Counted from the stretch's first letter, positions 45,962 through 55,376 are shown. The stretch is 64,000 bases of DNA from Gluconacetobacter aggeris (GCF_014174395.1 NZ_JABEQD010000007.1:1-64000); one strand, 5' to 3'. Translations and numbers: made by a program. Notes: generated by a model not told the origin, from the letters alone.

Positions 45962-46171
45962 CTACAGCGCTTTCAAACCCGTATCGATCTTTTCCAGGAC
46001 CTCGTCCGTCATCACGCCACCCGAAAATTTCGCCAGCGTCTTCAATGACAGGCCCTTGGCCATCCCGATCTGCGGATGTTTGGAGAAACCGGGCAGAACC
46101 GTCTCCACAGCCGCCTTGGCCCGCTCATCGGCAAGAATCTCACGAACGGTCGAATTGATGGAAAACGACAT
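45962..46171 (-). CDS. 69-residue stand-alone helical domain
   Basis: This short protein begins MSFSINSTVREILADERAKA and ends FSGGVMTDEVLEKIDTGLKA. ATG 46171 has AAAGGTG about 7 bases upstream. The pattern (TVxEILADxxAKAxVExxLPG, then PQIGMAKGxSLKxLAxFS) resembles, from memory, a domain found at the C-termini of exported glycoside hydrolases. Here it stands alone without a signal peptide. Function unknown. Confidence 0.55.
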   Translation of the reverse strand: MSFSINSTVREILADERAKAAVETVLPGFSKHPQIGMAKGLSLKTLAKFSGGVMTDEVLEKIDTGLKAL

Positions 46172-46218
46172 GCCAGACACCTTTCAGATCCTGTCGATCA
46201 GCCGGAAAACCCTACCCT

Positions 46219-47199
46219 TTAACCACCCGCACGCATATGGTTCCCCTTCAACGCACGATCTTCGTCCGCCAGCAGGGCGAGCGTATCCCGATATTCCCGC
46301 CGCAGCCGGGCAATCAGCGTCGCGGCCGGCACAACCGATTCGACCGCGCCAATCCCCTGCCCCGCCCCCCAGATATCCCGCCACGCCTTCGTCCCGCCGC
46401 CCGAGAATGTCGACACGTCCATGCGCGACGGATCGGACAAGGCGAGGGCATGCGGGTCAAGACCGGCCGCACGAATGCTGGGGGCCAGATAATTGCCATG
46501 CACACCGGTAAACAGGTTTGAATAGACGATGTCCTCAGCAGACGATTCCACGATCATCTGCTTGTAGCGCGGGTCGGCTGCCGCTTCCTCCGTCGCGATG
46601 AACGCCGAGCCGATATAGGCCAGGTCGGCCCCCAGCGCCCGCGCCGCGACAATCGCGCGGCCGTTCGCAATGGCACCGGACAGCGCGAGCGGCCCATCGA
46701 ACCATGCTCTGATTTCCTGCACCAGCGCGAAGGGCGATTGCGTTCCCGCATGTCCCCCCGCTCCGGCGGCCACCGCGATCAACCCGTCCGCTCCGCGCAA
46801 CACCGCCTTTCGCGCGAATTCATTGGTCGTCACATCATGCAGGACGATGCCGCCATACTCATGCACCGCATCATTGACCTCCGGCCGCGCACCAAGCGAC
46901 GTAATGACAACCGGCACCTTGTACCTGACCACCAGAGCCAGATCCTCGTCCAGCCTGGCATTGCTGCGGTGAACAATCAGATTGACGGCAAACGGCGCAT
47001 CCTTCCCGGTCAGGGACGATGTCAGGCAGTGCAGCCATTCTTCCAGAACCGGCGCCGGACGCGCATTCAGCGCGGGAAACGATCCCACCACCCCGGCACG
47101 GCAACAGGCCAGGACCAGTTCGACGGTCGAGACAAGAAACATCGGCGCGACGATGGCCGGCAACGCCAGCCTGCCCTGAAACGCCATCGGCATGGACAT
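46219..47199 (-). CDS. Nitronate monooxygenase (2-nitropropane dioxygenase-like)
   Basis: This 326-residue FMN TIM-barrel protein has LPAIVAPMFLVSTVELVLAC, NLIVHRSNARLDEDL, the FMN and substrate motif VAAGAGGHAGTQSPFALVQE and GADLAYIGSAFIATEE. ATG 47199 follows GAGAGAGGGGGC. Members oxidise alkyl nitronates. It is divergent from tetR across a region holding a perfect operator palindrome (47252-47265), so it likely belongs to the same regulon as the beta-oxidation genes. Its role there may be with fatty-acyl or other enolisable substrates; that is inference. Confidence 0.85.
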   Translation of the reverse strand: MSMPMAFQGRLALPAIVAPMFLVSTVELVLACCRAGVVGSFPALNARPAPVLEEWLHCLTSSLTGKDAPFAVNLIVHRSNARLDEDLALVVRYKVPVVITSLGARPEVNDAVHEYGGIVLHDVTTNEFARKAVLRGADGLIAVAAGAGGHAGTQSPFALVQEIRAWFDGPLALSGAIANGRAIVAARALGADLAYIGSAFIATEEAAADPRYKQMIVESSAEDIVYSNLFTGVHGNYLAPSIRAAGLDPHALALSDPSRMDVSTFSGGGTKAWRDIWGAGQGIGAVESVVPAATLIARLRREYRDTLALLADEDRALKGNHMRAGG

Positions 47200-47251
47200 G
47201 CCCCCTCTCTCCCCAATCACGGCTTCCGTCCGGCAATCGCACCCAAAATTT

Positions 47252-47265
47252 CTAACATTTGTTAG
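47252..47265. promoter_or_regulatory. TetR-type operator, site 1
   Basis: CTAACATTTGTTAG is a perfect palindrome (CTAACA/TGTTAG around TT) between the divergent nitronate monooxygenase and tetR genes. It defines the motif shared with the sites at 54905, 55132, 55363 and 58899. Confidence 0.65.
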
Positions 47266-47447
47266 CCCTTGTCTACTCCGGGCGCCAGTCCGCGTCGAGC
47301 CGCAAACGCGGTCCCTTCCATCACGGATGGTTGAGGGCACAAAATCTTACGATGCCAATAGAAAATGACAAATCCCCCAACAAATCCTGTAGTCTTTCAA
47401 ATGCCGGACCGACGGCCGAAACAATCCCGTTCTGGAATCGACCGAGA

Positions 47448-48230
47448 ATGACGATATCCCGCACGCCGCCGAACAGAAGAACCCGGGCGCCCGCCGGACG
47501 CTCCGTCCTCTCCGCCATGCGCGCGCTCCAGGACAGCCCGAATGGCGAGGAATCGGGCACGCAGGCCGAACGCCGGCAGGAAATCCTCGAGGTCGCCGCA
47601 CAGCTTTTCGCCGAACGCGGCTACAAGGCCACCTCGATCCGCCAGATCGCGGATGCGGTCGGCATGATGGCCGGATCGCTTTACTACCATATCCAGTCGA
47701 AGGAATCCCTTTTCGTCGAGATCCATAACCGCGCGCTCGACGCCGCGGCCAGCCGGATCTTCTCGGCCATCGCGCCCCATACCGCGCCCTGGGCCCGGCT
47801 CGAGGCCGCCTGCGCCGAATTGCTGGATATCCAGCTCAGCCTGTCATCCATCACGCTCCCGCTGATGAACAGCATCATCTCCGCGCCACCCGATGTGCGC
47901 AGCGCGCTGATCAAGAAACGCGATGAATTCGAAACGATCTTTCGCAACATCATCGACGACCTGCCTCTGCCGGCCGCGATCGATCGCGACATCTACCGGA
48001 TAGTGCTTCTGCGCGTCCTCAACACCGCCAGCGACTGGTACCGCAGCGGCCGCATGTCCCACGAGCAGATCGCCCACCAGATCTTCGCAATTTTCCGGCA
48101 CCAGGCCGAAACGGAAGCCGCCCCCGCATCGATCGGGCCACGCAACCGTCCGACAGGACGCATGTCGAAGCCGGGACGCGGCTCCGCTGCCCCGGCCTCT
48201 TCCAATATGCTCGACAAATCACCGGCCTGA
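47448..48230 (+). CDS. TetR-family regulator of fatty acid degradation (inferred)
   Basis: The 260-residue product has an N-terminal helix-turn-helix domain: RRQEILEVAAQLFAERGYKA, then SIRQIADAVGMMAGSLYYHI and QSKESLFVEIHNRAL. The ligand domain is about 110-215 and the C-terminal 35 residues are Pro/Ser-rich and probably disordered. In-frame starts exist at 47352, 47448 and 47517; 47448 is preferred for its GGA/GAGA upstream bases but is uncertain. Its place between nitronate monooxygenase and beta-oxidation genes, with repeated palindromes near those genes, suggests an acyl-CoA-responsive repressor like FadR/PsrA-type TetR proteins. Confidence 0.85.
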   Translation: MTISRTPPNRRTRAPAGRSVLSAMRALQDSPNGEESGTQAERRQEILEVAAQLFAERGYKATSIRQIADAVGMMAGSLYYHIQSKESLFVEIHNRALDAAASRIFSAIAPHTAPWARLEAACAELLDIQLSLSSITLPLMNSIISAPPDVRSALIKKRDEFETIFRNIIDDLPLPAAIDRDIYRIVLLRVLNTASDWYRSGRMSHEQIAHQIFAIFRHQAETEAAPASIGPRNRPTGRMSKPGRGSAAPASSNMLDKSPA

Positions 48231-48261
48231 AAAAATCCTGGCCTCCGAACAGGGAGGCCAG
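48231..48261 (-). terminator. Intrinsic terminator of the chalcone-isomerase-like gene
   Basis: CTGGCCTCC (48238-48246) and GGAGGCCAG (48253-48261) form a perfect 9-bp stem with a 6-base loop. Read on the minus strand the hairpin is followed by GATTTTTTC, a good U-run. It lies 13 bases after the stop of the gene at 48274-48867 and directly abuts the tetR stop on the other strand. Confidence 0.85.
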
Positions 48262-48273
48262 AAAGCCGGCCGC

Positions 48274-48867
48274 TCAGTTCGCCGTACCCAGCAGCCCCTC
48301 ACGAAACCCGTCGGTCGGCGCCGCCGCGCTCAACAGCGACTGCACAAGCCCCACCCCGAATGACGGGTCGGCGATCGACGCCACCACCACCCCATTACGC
48401 TGCATGCTGACCCCCTCATCCGTCACGAGGATAAGCTGCGCCTCCCCCCGCTTCGCGGCAGCCAGATGGCCGGTAAAAGCGGCATAGGAGGCCTCGTTCC
48501 GTGCACTGCACGCATAAAGCTTGCAGTAGCGGGCATGGATCGAATCATATTCGTCCTTCACCCGCTCCAGCGACGCATCATGAAGGAATTCGGTATAGAT
48601 AACCTTCGGATTCGGTCCTTCGGCAATCGCCTTGCCATCATGGGCCGGCGAGACGAGGTAGAGTCCGGTCGCATATCCGTCCACCAGATGATAGAAGACA
48701 CGCACTCCCACGCCATTGAGCTTCAGGGACGTATTGCCGATCTTCAGATCATCGGGAAAGACGGCCCCTCCGACCCTGGTGTCCGCATGACCGGCGGACG
48801 ATGTCCCCACCAGCCCGGCCGCCAGGGCCAGGCCGATACGGAGTGACGACCTGCGCAATCCAGACAT
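48274..48867 (-). CDS. Secreted chalcone isomerase-like protein
   Basis: This 197-residue protein starts at ATG 48867 (GGAGGAA upstream) with a signal peptide (MSGLRRSSLRIGLALAAGLV, cleavage near GHA-DTR). The mature part has LKLNGVGVRVFYHLVDGYATG with GLYLVSP, the pattern of bacterial chalcone-isomerase-like (CHI-fold) proteins, some of which bind fatty acids. A two-Cys segment RYCKLYACS may form a disulfide. It lies beside beta-oxidation genes and may be a fatty acid-binding periplasmic protein. A strong terminator follows. Confidence 0.75.
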   Translation of the reverse strand: MSGLRRSSLRIGLALAAGLVGTSSAGHADTRVGGAVFPDDLKIGNTSLKLNGVGVRVFYHLVDGYATGLYLVSPAHDGKAIAEGPNPKVIYTEFLHDASLERVKDEYDSIHARYCKLYACSARNEASYAAFTGHLAAAKRGEAQLILVTDEGVSMQRNGVVVASIADPSFGVGLVQSLLSAAAPTDGFREGLLGTAN

Positions 48868-48987
48868 AAGGCATTCCTCCAGAGCATGACGGGTACCGCC
48901 GCATGCGATATCCCGGTTTGGCATTGACGGCTGAACAATCTGACACACAAAAACGCCCGATACAGGCCACCCGCCGGCGCAACCCGG

Positions 48988-49485
48988 TCAGCTCCGCAGG
49001 AAATCGCGCAGCAACTTTCCGGTATCGAACGGCAATTCGGGATCGGGCGCGAGCCGTTTATAGACACCACTGGCCCGCCCGATCGGCTTGCCCTCCACCC
49101 GCGCCAGCCCCTGGACGAAGACCGTATTCCGCGTAATCCGCAGCACGTCGGCACTGAACGCCACCCAATCGCCCGGCATGCCCGGCGCCAGGAAATCGAC
49201 ACCCAGCGACATCGTGGGCAGGATCGGCACCTGCAGATCATTCTCGAACAATGTCGCCATGGCCATATACCCGTCGAAGACGGTGGCGATCATCCCGCCA
49301 TGGCAGACCCCCGCGTGATTGCAGTGACGAGGCTCCACGGTAAAGCCGGCCAGCAACCGCCCGTCCGATTCCGCCACGTCAAACCCACCGATCGCCGCGT
49401 CGAAACCGGTTCCACTGAGCAGGGGCAGCGGACGAAATCCCGCGGGCCGCGCCCCCGCCGGCGAAATGTCAGACAGATGGACCAT
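48988..49485 (-). CDS. PaaI/YdiI-type hotdog thioesterase
   Basis: This roughly 165-residue hotdog protein has the active-site helix CNHAGVCHGGMIATVFDGYM and later TRNTVFVQGLARVEG and GRASGVYKR, typical of PaaI-like acyl-CoA thioesterases. ATG 49485 (GGGGAA upstream) is preferred to the upstream start at 49542, which lacks a binding site. It follows the acyl-CoA dehydrogenase in the leftward fad operon and probably hydrolyses acyl-CoA intermediates. Confidence 0.8.
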   Translation of the reverse strand: MVHLSDISPAGARPAGFRPLPLLSGTGFDAAIGGFDVAESDGRLLAGFTVEPRHCNHAGVCHGGMIATVFDGYMAMATLFENDLQVPILPTMSLGVDFLAPGMPGDWVAFSADVLRITRNTVFVQGLARVEGKPIGRASGVYKRLAPDPELPFDTGKLLRDFLRS

Positions 49486-49567
49486 CACATCGTTCCCCAG
49501 AAAGCAGGCAACCCCGTACCGGACACCGCCCTGCTCCGCCATCCGGCGAAGCAGGACGGCATGCGCG

Positions 49568-51358
49568 TCAGAAGGCGTCGTCGGCCAGCGCCATCATCGA
49601 CGCCTTGCCCGCCTTGATCTTCAGATAAAGCGACGCCGATTCCGGAAGAACACGATCGTAGAAGAAACGGGCGGAGGCAATCTTCCCGCTGTAGAATGCC
49701 TGATCCGGCCCGGCGGCGAAGGATTTCGGCACGGCCACCGCCACCGTCCGCGCCCAGAGATAGGCCAGCGAGACCAGCCCGATCAGGCGCAGATAATCCG
49801 TCGCGGCCGCCCCGGCCTCCTCCGGGTCCTTCATCCCGCGCTCGGCAACCTGCCCGGTCGCGAGCTGCAACGCGCCGAACGCACGCTCCAGCCCGGCGAC
49901 CATCTCGCCCAGCAGCGGATTCTCCTTGTTCTCGGCAATAAACGCCGCGATGGGGTGAAAGAGCCCGCGCAGATTGCGCCCCATATGCGGCGGCAGCTTG
50001 CGCCCCACCAGGTCGAGCGCCTGAATCCCGTTCGTTCCTTCATAGATCATCGCAATCCGCGAATCCCGCACCAGTTGCTCGACCTCGTGATCGGCGATAT
50101 AGCCGTGACCGCCATAGGTCTGCACCGCCAGATTGGCCGATTCGAACCCCAGGTCGGTGAACAGCGCCTTCACCACCGGCGTCATCAGCGCCACGAAATC
50201 CTCGGCATCGCGGCGCTGGCGTTCATCGGCCCCATGCTCGGCCACATCCAGGGTCATCGCCACCCACGCCCCCAGCGCCCGGCAGCCCTCGGCATTGACG
50301 CGCATGGTCATGAGCATGCGCCGCACGTCGGGATGCACGACGATCGGGTCGGCCGGCAACGCCGGATATTTCGCCCCCGCCAGCGACCGCCCCTGCAGCC
50401 GCTCCTTCGCATAGGCCACGGCGCTCTGGTACGAGACCTCGGCAATCCCCAGCCCCTGGATGCCCACGCCCAGCCGCTCGGCATTCATCATGGCGAACAT
50501 CGCCTGCATCCCCTTGTGCGGGGCGCCGACCAGCCAGCCCTTCGCGTCATCGAAGGCCAATTGGCAGGTTGCCGAGGCCTTGATGCCCATCTTGTGCTCG
50601 ATGCCCGTGCACAGCACGCCATTGCGCTCGCCCGGCGTCCCGTCCTCGCGCGGCAGGTATTTCGGCACCAGGAACAGGCTGATCCCCTTGATCCCGGCCG
50701 GGGCATCCGCCAGCCGCGCCAGCACCAGATGGATGATGTTCTCGGACAGGTCATGCTCCCCGGCCGAGATAAAGATCTTCGCCCCGCTGACCCGGTACGT
50801 CCCATCCTCCTGCGGCACCGCCTTCGTGCGCAGCAGCCCCAGATCCGTGCCGCAATGCGCCTCGGTCAGGCACATGCTCCCCGACCATTCGCCGCTGATC
50901 ATCTTCGGCAGATACTGCGCCTTCAGCTCTTCCGAGCCATATTTGCGCAGCGCCACCATCGCGCCACCGGTCAGGCCCGGATACAGGCCGAACGACAGGT
51001 TGGTCGCGCAGATCATCTCCGAGAGCATCATGCCGATGGTCTCGGGCAGCCCCTGCCCGCCGAATTCCGGCGGCGCCGACAGCGCCGACCAGCCCCCCTC
51101 GCAGAACTGCCGATAAGCTTCCCGGAACCCTTTGGGCGTGGTGACGACCCCATTCTCCAGCCGGCATCCCTCCCGGTCGCCCGACACGTTCAGCGGCAGC
51201 AGCACTTCGGAGGTGAATTTCCCCCCCTCTTCCAGCACCGTCTCCGCCAGATCGGCATCGACTTCGGAAAACGCCGCGAGCGTCGTGAGCCGCGAGAAAT
51301 CATGCAGCTCGGTCAGCACGAACTTCATGTCGCGCAGGGGCGGTGTATAGGTTTGCAT
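49568..51358 (-). CDS. Acyl-CoA dehydrogenase, long form
   Basis: This 596-residue acyl-CoA dehydrogenase is of the long type with an extra C-terminal domain. It has MCLTEAHCGTDLGLLRTKA, IFISAGEHDLSENIIHLVL, MGIKASATCQLAFDDAKGW and YGGHGYIADHEVEQLVRDSR, with the catalytic Glu in IYEGTNGIQALDL. It reduces ETF during the first step of beta-oxidation; the related DmdC proteins act on 3-methylmercaptopropionyl-CoA. It is encoded 19 bases after the FadB-like gene. Confidence 0.92.
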   Translation of the reverse strand: MQTYTPPLRDMKFVLTELHDFSRLTTLAAFSEVDADLAETVLEEGGKFTSEVLLPLNVSGDREGCRLENGVVTTPKGFREAYRQFCEGGWSALSAPPEFGGQGLPETIGMMLSEMICATNLSFGLYPGLTGGAMVALRKYGSEELKAQYLPKMISGEWSGSMCLTEAHCGTDLGLLRTKAVPQEDGTYRVSGAKIFISAGEHDLSENIIHLVLARLADAPAGIKGISLFLVPKYLPREDGTPGERNGVLCTGIEHKMGIKASATCQLAFDDAKGWLVGAPHKGMQAMFAMMNAERLGVGIQGLGIAEVSYQSAVAYAKERLQGRSLAGAKYPALPADPIVVHPDVRRMLMTMRVNAEGCRALGAWVAMTLDVAEHGADERQRRDAEDFVALMTPVVKALFTDLGFESANLAVQTYGGHGYIADHEVEQLVRDSRIAMIYEGTNGIQALDLVGRKLPPHMGRNLRGLFHPIAAFIAENKENPLLGEMVAGLERAFGALQLATGQVAERGMKDPEEAGAAATDYLRLIGLVSLAYLWARTVAVAVPKSFAAGPDQAFYSGKIASARFFYDRVLPESASLYLKIKAGKASMMALADDAF

Positions 51359-51377
51359 CTTTCTGTCTCCCCTTGCG

Positions 51378-53729
51378 TCAGTTTCTGAGGGGCTTGCCGG
51401 TTTCGAGCATGTGCTCGATCCGGTCCAATGTCGGAATGCTCTGGATCAGTTCGAGGAACGCCGTACGCTCCAGTTCCAGCATGTCCTCCTCCGTCACATT
51501 CTCCGTACTGTCATGCGTGCCGCCGGTCAGGATAAAAGCCAGCTTCCCCGCCACCGTCACGTCGTGGGGCGTCGCGATGCCCTGCCGCGCCATGCCCTCC
51601 ACCGCCATGTCGAGCGCAAGCTTCCCGCCCGCCCCCGCAAGATGGAATTCCGGCTTCGGCGGCGGCCGGTATCCCTCGACCAGCGACAGCGCCAGCACCT
51701 TCGCGTCGGCCAGCAGCCGGTCGCGATTCATGGTAATGCCGTCGCGGTCCCGCAGGATATGCATCCGCCGCGCCTCGGCGGCCGATTTCGAGACCCGCGC
51801 CGTGGCAATCATCTCGAACACCTCGCGCGCCGGCGGCATCGGCCCCCCGGCCGTGTGCGGATCGGCCCGCAGCCGGTCCAGCATCTCGCCGCACCCGCCC
51901 CAGCCCGGGACCAGCCCCACCCCGCATTCGACCAGCCCGATATAGCTCTCCGCATGCGCCTGCACGGCATCGGCATGCAGCACGATCTCGCACCCGCCGC
52001 CCAGCGCCATGCCGGCCGGAGCCGCCACAACCGGGAACGGCGCATATTTCAGCGCCTTGTAGACCGCCTGCCCGCGCACGACGAGCTTCCTGATCTCCCC
52101 CCACGCCGCCATGTTCGCCGCAAAGGCCGCCAGGCCCAGATTGGCCCCGGCCGAAAAATGCGCGGCATCCGAATAGAGCACCAGCGCCTTGAAATGCTCC
52201 CCGACATGGGCGATCGATTTTTCCAGGATCGCCATCACGCTCTCATCGAACGTGTTCATCTTCGTCGTGATCTCGAAGCACGCCACCCCGTCGCCGATAT
52301 CCCACAGCGCGCCCGACCGGCTCGACAGCACCGGCTTGCCACCCTTGCGGAAATCCTCCAGCAGGATGACCCCTTCAGCGCGCGCCACCGGATGCCAGCC
52401 ACCATCCACGCCGAAGGCCCGGGTCACGCCGTCCCGATCCTGATAGAACCGCCCATCCCCGACCGCCTCGACCAGCGCCGGCACCGCGATCCCTTCCTGA
52501 CGCAGCAACGCAGCCAGCTTCGCGGCCCCGATCTGGTCGATCAGCGCGAACGGTCCCTTCTTCCAGTTGAATCCCAGCTCCATCGCCTTGTCGACACCGA
52601 CGATATCGTCCGAGATCTCGGGCACCAGCGACGCCGCATAGGCCAGCGTCTCGCCCATCACCTTGCGCGCATAGGCCCCGAACCGGTCATTGGCGGCCAG
52701 CAGCCCCGCCGCATCCCCCGCACCCGGCGGCAACGCAAACCGTTCGGAGACCGCATAGGCACCCGTGGCCAGATCGATCGATTCCTTGACCTTACCGCCA
52801 CCCGCCTTGTTGATGCGGTAGAAGCCACCCTTGCCCTTGCGGCCGGTATAGCCCCCCTCGATCATCTTCCCGATCAGCGGCAGATCGTCGGCAAAGGCAT
52901 GGTACCGGTCCCCGGCCGCCAGCAGCGACTTCATGCTGGCCGAGATATGCGGCATCAGATCGATGCCCACCAGGTCCAGCAATCCGAACACACCGGTCTT
53001 GGGAATGCCGAACGGCCGGCCGATGATCGTATCGACCTGCTCCACCGTCAGCCCATGGTCCACCGCCACCCGCGCCGCCGCCTGCATCCAGAACGTGCCG
53101 ATGCGGTTGGCGATGAAGCCCGCCGTATCCTTGGCCCGCACGACACTCTTGCCCAGCCACCGGTCGCAGAAATCCGTCACCGCATCGACATGCGCCGGAT
53201 CGGTCACCGGCCCGGTCACGATTTCCAGCAGCCGCATGTAGCGCGGCGGGTTGAAGAAATGGGTAATCAGGAAATCGCGCGTGAAACGCGCCGGCAACCC
53301 CTCCACCAGCCGCGCCAGCGGAATGGTCGAAGTATTCGACGAAATCGGCGTACCGGGCCGATGGACAGCGTCAAGCCGGCGATAGAGCGCCTGCTTGAGG
53401 TCCAGCCGCTCGATGATCACCTCCACCACCCAGTCGCATTCCGCGACCCGGGCCAGATCGTCATCGATATTGCCGGTCGTGATCAGCTTCGCCGCCGCCG
53501 GGTCCATGAAGGGCGCCGGATCGGTCTTCAGCGCCCTGGCGATCGCGTCATTGGCCAGCGCGTTCGGGTCCGCCCCGTCCGCCTTGCGATCCAGCAGCAG
53601 CACCGGCACCCCGGCATTGGCGATCTGGGCGGCAATCCCCGCCCCCATCACCCCCGAGCCGATCACGCAGACGCGCGAGAAGGCCGGCCGTGCGCCGTCC
53701 GTCCCGCCAGATGGGATATGCTGGGTCAT
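51378..53729 (-). CDS. fadB: 3-hydroxyacyl-CoA dehydrogenase/enoyl-CoA hydratase fusion
   Basis: This 783-residue bifunctional enzyme has the NAD-dependent dehydrogenase part first (VCVIGSGVMGAGIAAQIANA, SSNTSTIPLARLVEG, THFFNPPRYMRLLEIVTG) and the hydratase part last (HFSAGANLGL, GMALGGGCEIVLHADAVQ, VECGVGLVPGWGGCGEM). The order is the reverse of E. coli FadB and matches FadN-type fusions. ATG 53729 shares one base with the thiolase stop (TGATG). It carries out hydration and oxidation in beta-oxidation. Confidence 0.93.
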   Translation of the reverse strand: MTQHIPSGGTDGARPAFSRVCVIGSGVMGAGIAAQIANAGVPVLLLDRKADGADPNALANDAIARALKTDPAPFMDPAAAKLITTGNIDDDLARVAECDWVVEVIIERLDLKQALYRRLDAVHRPGTPISSNTSTIPLARLVEGLPARFTRDFLITHFFNPPRYMRLLEIVTGPVTDPAHVDAVTDFCDRWLGKSVVRAKDTAGFIANRIGTFWMQAAARVAVDHGLTVEQVDTIIGRPFGIPKTGVFGLLDLVGIDLMPHISASMKSLLAAGDRYHAFADDLPLIGKMIEGGYTGRKGKGGFYRINKAGGGKVKESIDLATGAYAVSERFALPPGAGDAAGLLAANDRFGAYARKVMGETLAYAASLVPEISDDIVGVDKAMELGFNWKKGPFALIDQIGAAKLAALLRQEGIAVPALVEAVGDGRFYQDRDGVTRAFGVDGGWHPVARAEGVILLEDFRKGGKPVLSSRSGALWDIGDGVACFEITTKMNTFDESVMAILEKSIAHVGEHFKALVLYSDAAHFSAGANLGLAAFAANMAAWGEIRKLVVRGQAVYKALKYAPFPVVAAPAGMALGGGCEIVLHADAVQAHAESYIGLVECGVGLVPGWGGCGEMLDRLRADPHTAGGPMPPAREVFEMIATARVSKSAAEARRMHILRDRDGITMNRDRLLADAKVLALSLVEGYRPPPKPEFHLAGAGGKLALDMAVEGMARQGIATPHDVTVAGKLAFILTGGTHDSTENVTEEDMLELERTAFLELIQSIPTLDRIEHMLETGKPLRN

Positions 53730-54868
53730 CAGATGCGCTCCAACACCGTGGCAATGCCCTGCCCACCGCCGATGCATTGCGTCGCCAGCGCGTACCGCGC
53801 GCCCTCGCGCCCCAGAAGCTGCGCCGCCTTGCCGACGATGCGCGCGCCGGTGGCGCCCAGCGGGTGGCCCAGCGCGATCGCGCCGCCATCGATGTTCAGC
53901 GTCTCGTCACGCACCCCCAGTTCGCGCACGCAGGCGATCGACTGCGCGGCAAAGGCCTCGTTCAATTCCACGACCCCCACATCCCCGATCGCAATCCCCG
54001 CACGCTCCAGCGCCTTGCGCGACGAGAGGATCGGGCCCAGCCCCATCACCTCGGGCGCGCAGCCGGAAATGGCGATCGAGCGGATGCGCGCCAGCTTCGG
54101 CAGCCCCTTGCGGTCGGCATACGCCTCCGAACAGACCAGCACGGATGCCGCCCCGTCGGTCAACGGCGAGGACGTGCCCGCCGTCACCGTGCCGTGGGCC
54201 GCGTCGAAGGCCGGCTTCAATCCCGCCAGCCCCTCCGCATTGGTGTCCGGACGCGGGCAGCCATCGACCGAGACCACACCGTCACGGGTCTGAATCGGCA
54301 CGATCTCCGCCTCCAGCCGGCCCGCCGCGACGGCATCGCGGGTACGCGCCTGGCTGCGCAGCGCGAACGCCTCCTGCTCCGCGCGCCCGATCTCGTATGT
54401 CCGCGCGACATTCTCGGCCGTGATGCCCATGTCCATGTACGCACCCGGGCGCTTCTTGTAGAGCGCCGGATTGGGCAGCGGATTGAACCCACCCATCGGA
54501 ATGCGCGTCATGCTCTCCACACCCGCGCAGATAAAGGCCTCCCCGGCCCCCATGCGGATCGCCCCGGCCGCCATATGGACCGACTGCATCGAAGAGCCGC
54601 AGAAACGGTTGACCGTCACCCCACCCACAGAAAGCGGCAGGTCGCTCAGCAGCGCCACGATCCGGCCGAGATTGAAACCCTGCTCTCCTTCCGGAAACGC
54701 GCAGCCAAGGATCAGGTCCTCGATCTCCTCGGGCGCAACCCCCGTGCGCTCCACCAGGGCCCGCACGACTTGGGCCGCGATATCATCGGGGCGCGTCCTG
54801 ACGAACTGCCCCTTGCGCGCGAGCTGAAACGGCGATCGCGCATATCCTGCGATGACAACGGAATTCAT
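53729..54868 (-). CDS. fadA: Acetyl-CoA acyltransferase (3-ketoacyl-CoA thiolase)
   Basis: This 379-residue thiolase has the acylated Cys in VNRFCGSSMQSVHMAAGAIR, ELNEAFAAQSIA, GHPLGATGAR and the second Cys in CIGGGQGIA. ATG 54868 with AGGAGCG upstream is preferred to 54886. It completes beta-oxidation and starts the leftward operon fadA-fadB-fadE-thioesterase. An operator-like palindrome lies at 54905-54918, just before the start. Confidence 0.94.
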   Translation of the reverse strand: MNSVVIAGYARSPFQLARKGQFVRTRPDDIAAQVVRALVERTGVAPEEIEDLILGCAFPEGEQGFNLGRIVALLSDLPLSVGGVTVNRFCGSSMQSVHMAAGAIRMGAGEAFICAGVESMTRIPMGGFNPLPNPALYKKRPGAYMDMGITAENVARTYEIGRAEQEAFALRSQARTRDAVAAGRLEAEIVPIQTRDGVVSVDGCPRPDTNAEGLAGLKPAFDAAHGTVTAGTSSPLTDGAASVLVCSEAYADRKGLPKLARIRSIAISGCAPEVMGLGPILSSRKALERAGIAIGDVGVVELNEAFAAQSIACVRELGVRDETLNIDGGAIALGHPLGATGARIVGKAAQLLGREGARYALATQCIGGGQGIATVLERI

Positions 54869-54904
54869 GAATGGCGCTCCTGGCAATGCCCTCGCCCATT
54901 ATGT

Positions 54905-54918
54905 CTAACGTTTGTTTG
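54905..54918. promoter_or_regulatory. TetR-type operator, site 2 (fadA)
   Basis: CTAACGTTTGTTTG keeps 12 of 14 bases of site 1 and lies 37 bases upstream of the fadA start. Confidence 0.6.
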
Positions 54919-55131
54919 GAACGAAGGCGCGCGTTGTGCCCCCCTTTGATAATTGAATGGCGGCCTCCCGGCAAAGACGCTTTGTCGTGATGACACGGTT
55001 CATTGATGGAACCCGCCACCGTCCGAAGAAGGAAAACCCGCGCGATCCTGCACAGATTCGTCATTTATATCAATATATTATCATAAGAATCCGCCTTTTA
55101 CGCCTCACGCCGCATTCCTCAAAAATTCATA

Positions 55132-55145
55132 CGAACGATCGTTAG
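55132..55145. promoter_or_regulatory. TetR-type operator, site 3
   Basis: CGAACGATCGTTAG shares the AAC-N4-GTT core; the inner AACGATCGTT is self-complementary. It lies midway in the divergent region beside an AT-rich tract. Confidence 0.6.
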
Positions 55146-55362
55146 ATTTTTTCGTCCCTCCCCGGAATCGCGGGGAAAGACCGCCGCCGGCACCCGCCGG
55201 ATATCCACGCCACACTCCCGCATCGGCACCAGGCCAGGCGCCGATCTCAAACATGTGACGGAGAGAGAAAAAACAGATAATTTCTTTTCTTATCATTATT
55301 CTATGCAATTTCTCTGTATGCCCCGCCCCCTCTTCCACCATCCACGGGCTCTCACTCCCTAC

Positions 55363-55376
55363 CTATCGACTGTTCG
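55363..55376. promoter_or_regulatory. TetR-type operator, site 4 (ETF-QO)
   Basis: On the minus strand CGAACAGTCGATAG matches site 3 at 11 of 14 positions. TATCGA and TCGATA also form arms around it (55364-55379). It lies about 100 bases before the ETF-QO start. Confidence 0.5.

Noticed and set aside
51411-54293. Long open frame on the plus strand (about 960 codons)
   Set aside because: It lies antisense to fadB and fadA, which have complete motifs. The product is Arg/His/Gln-rich without any recognisable domain, a known artefact of GC-rich codon bias.
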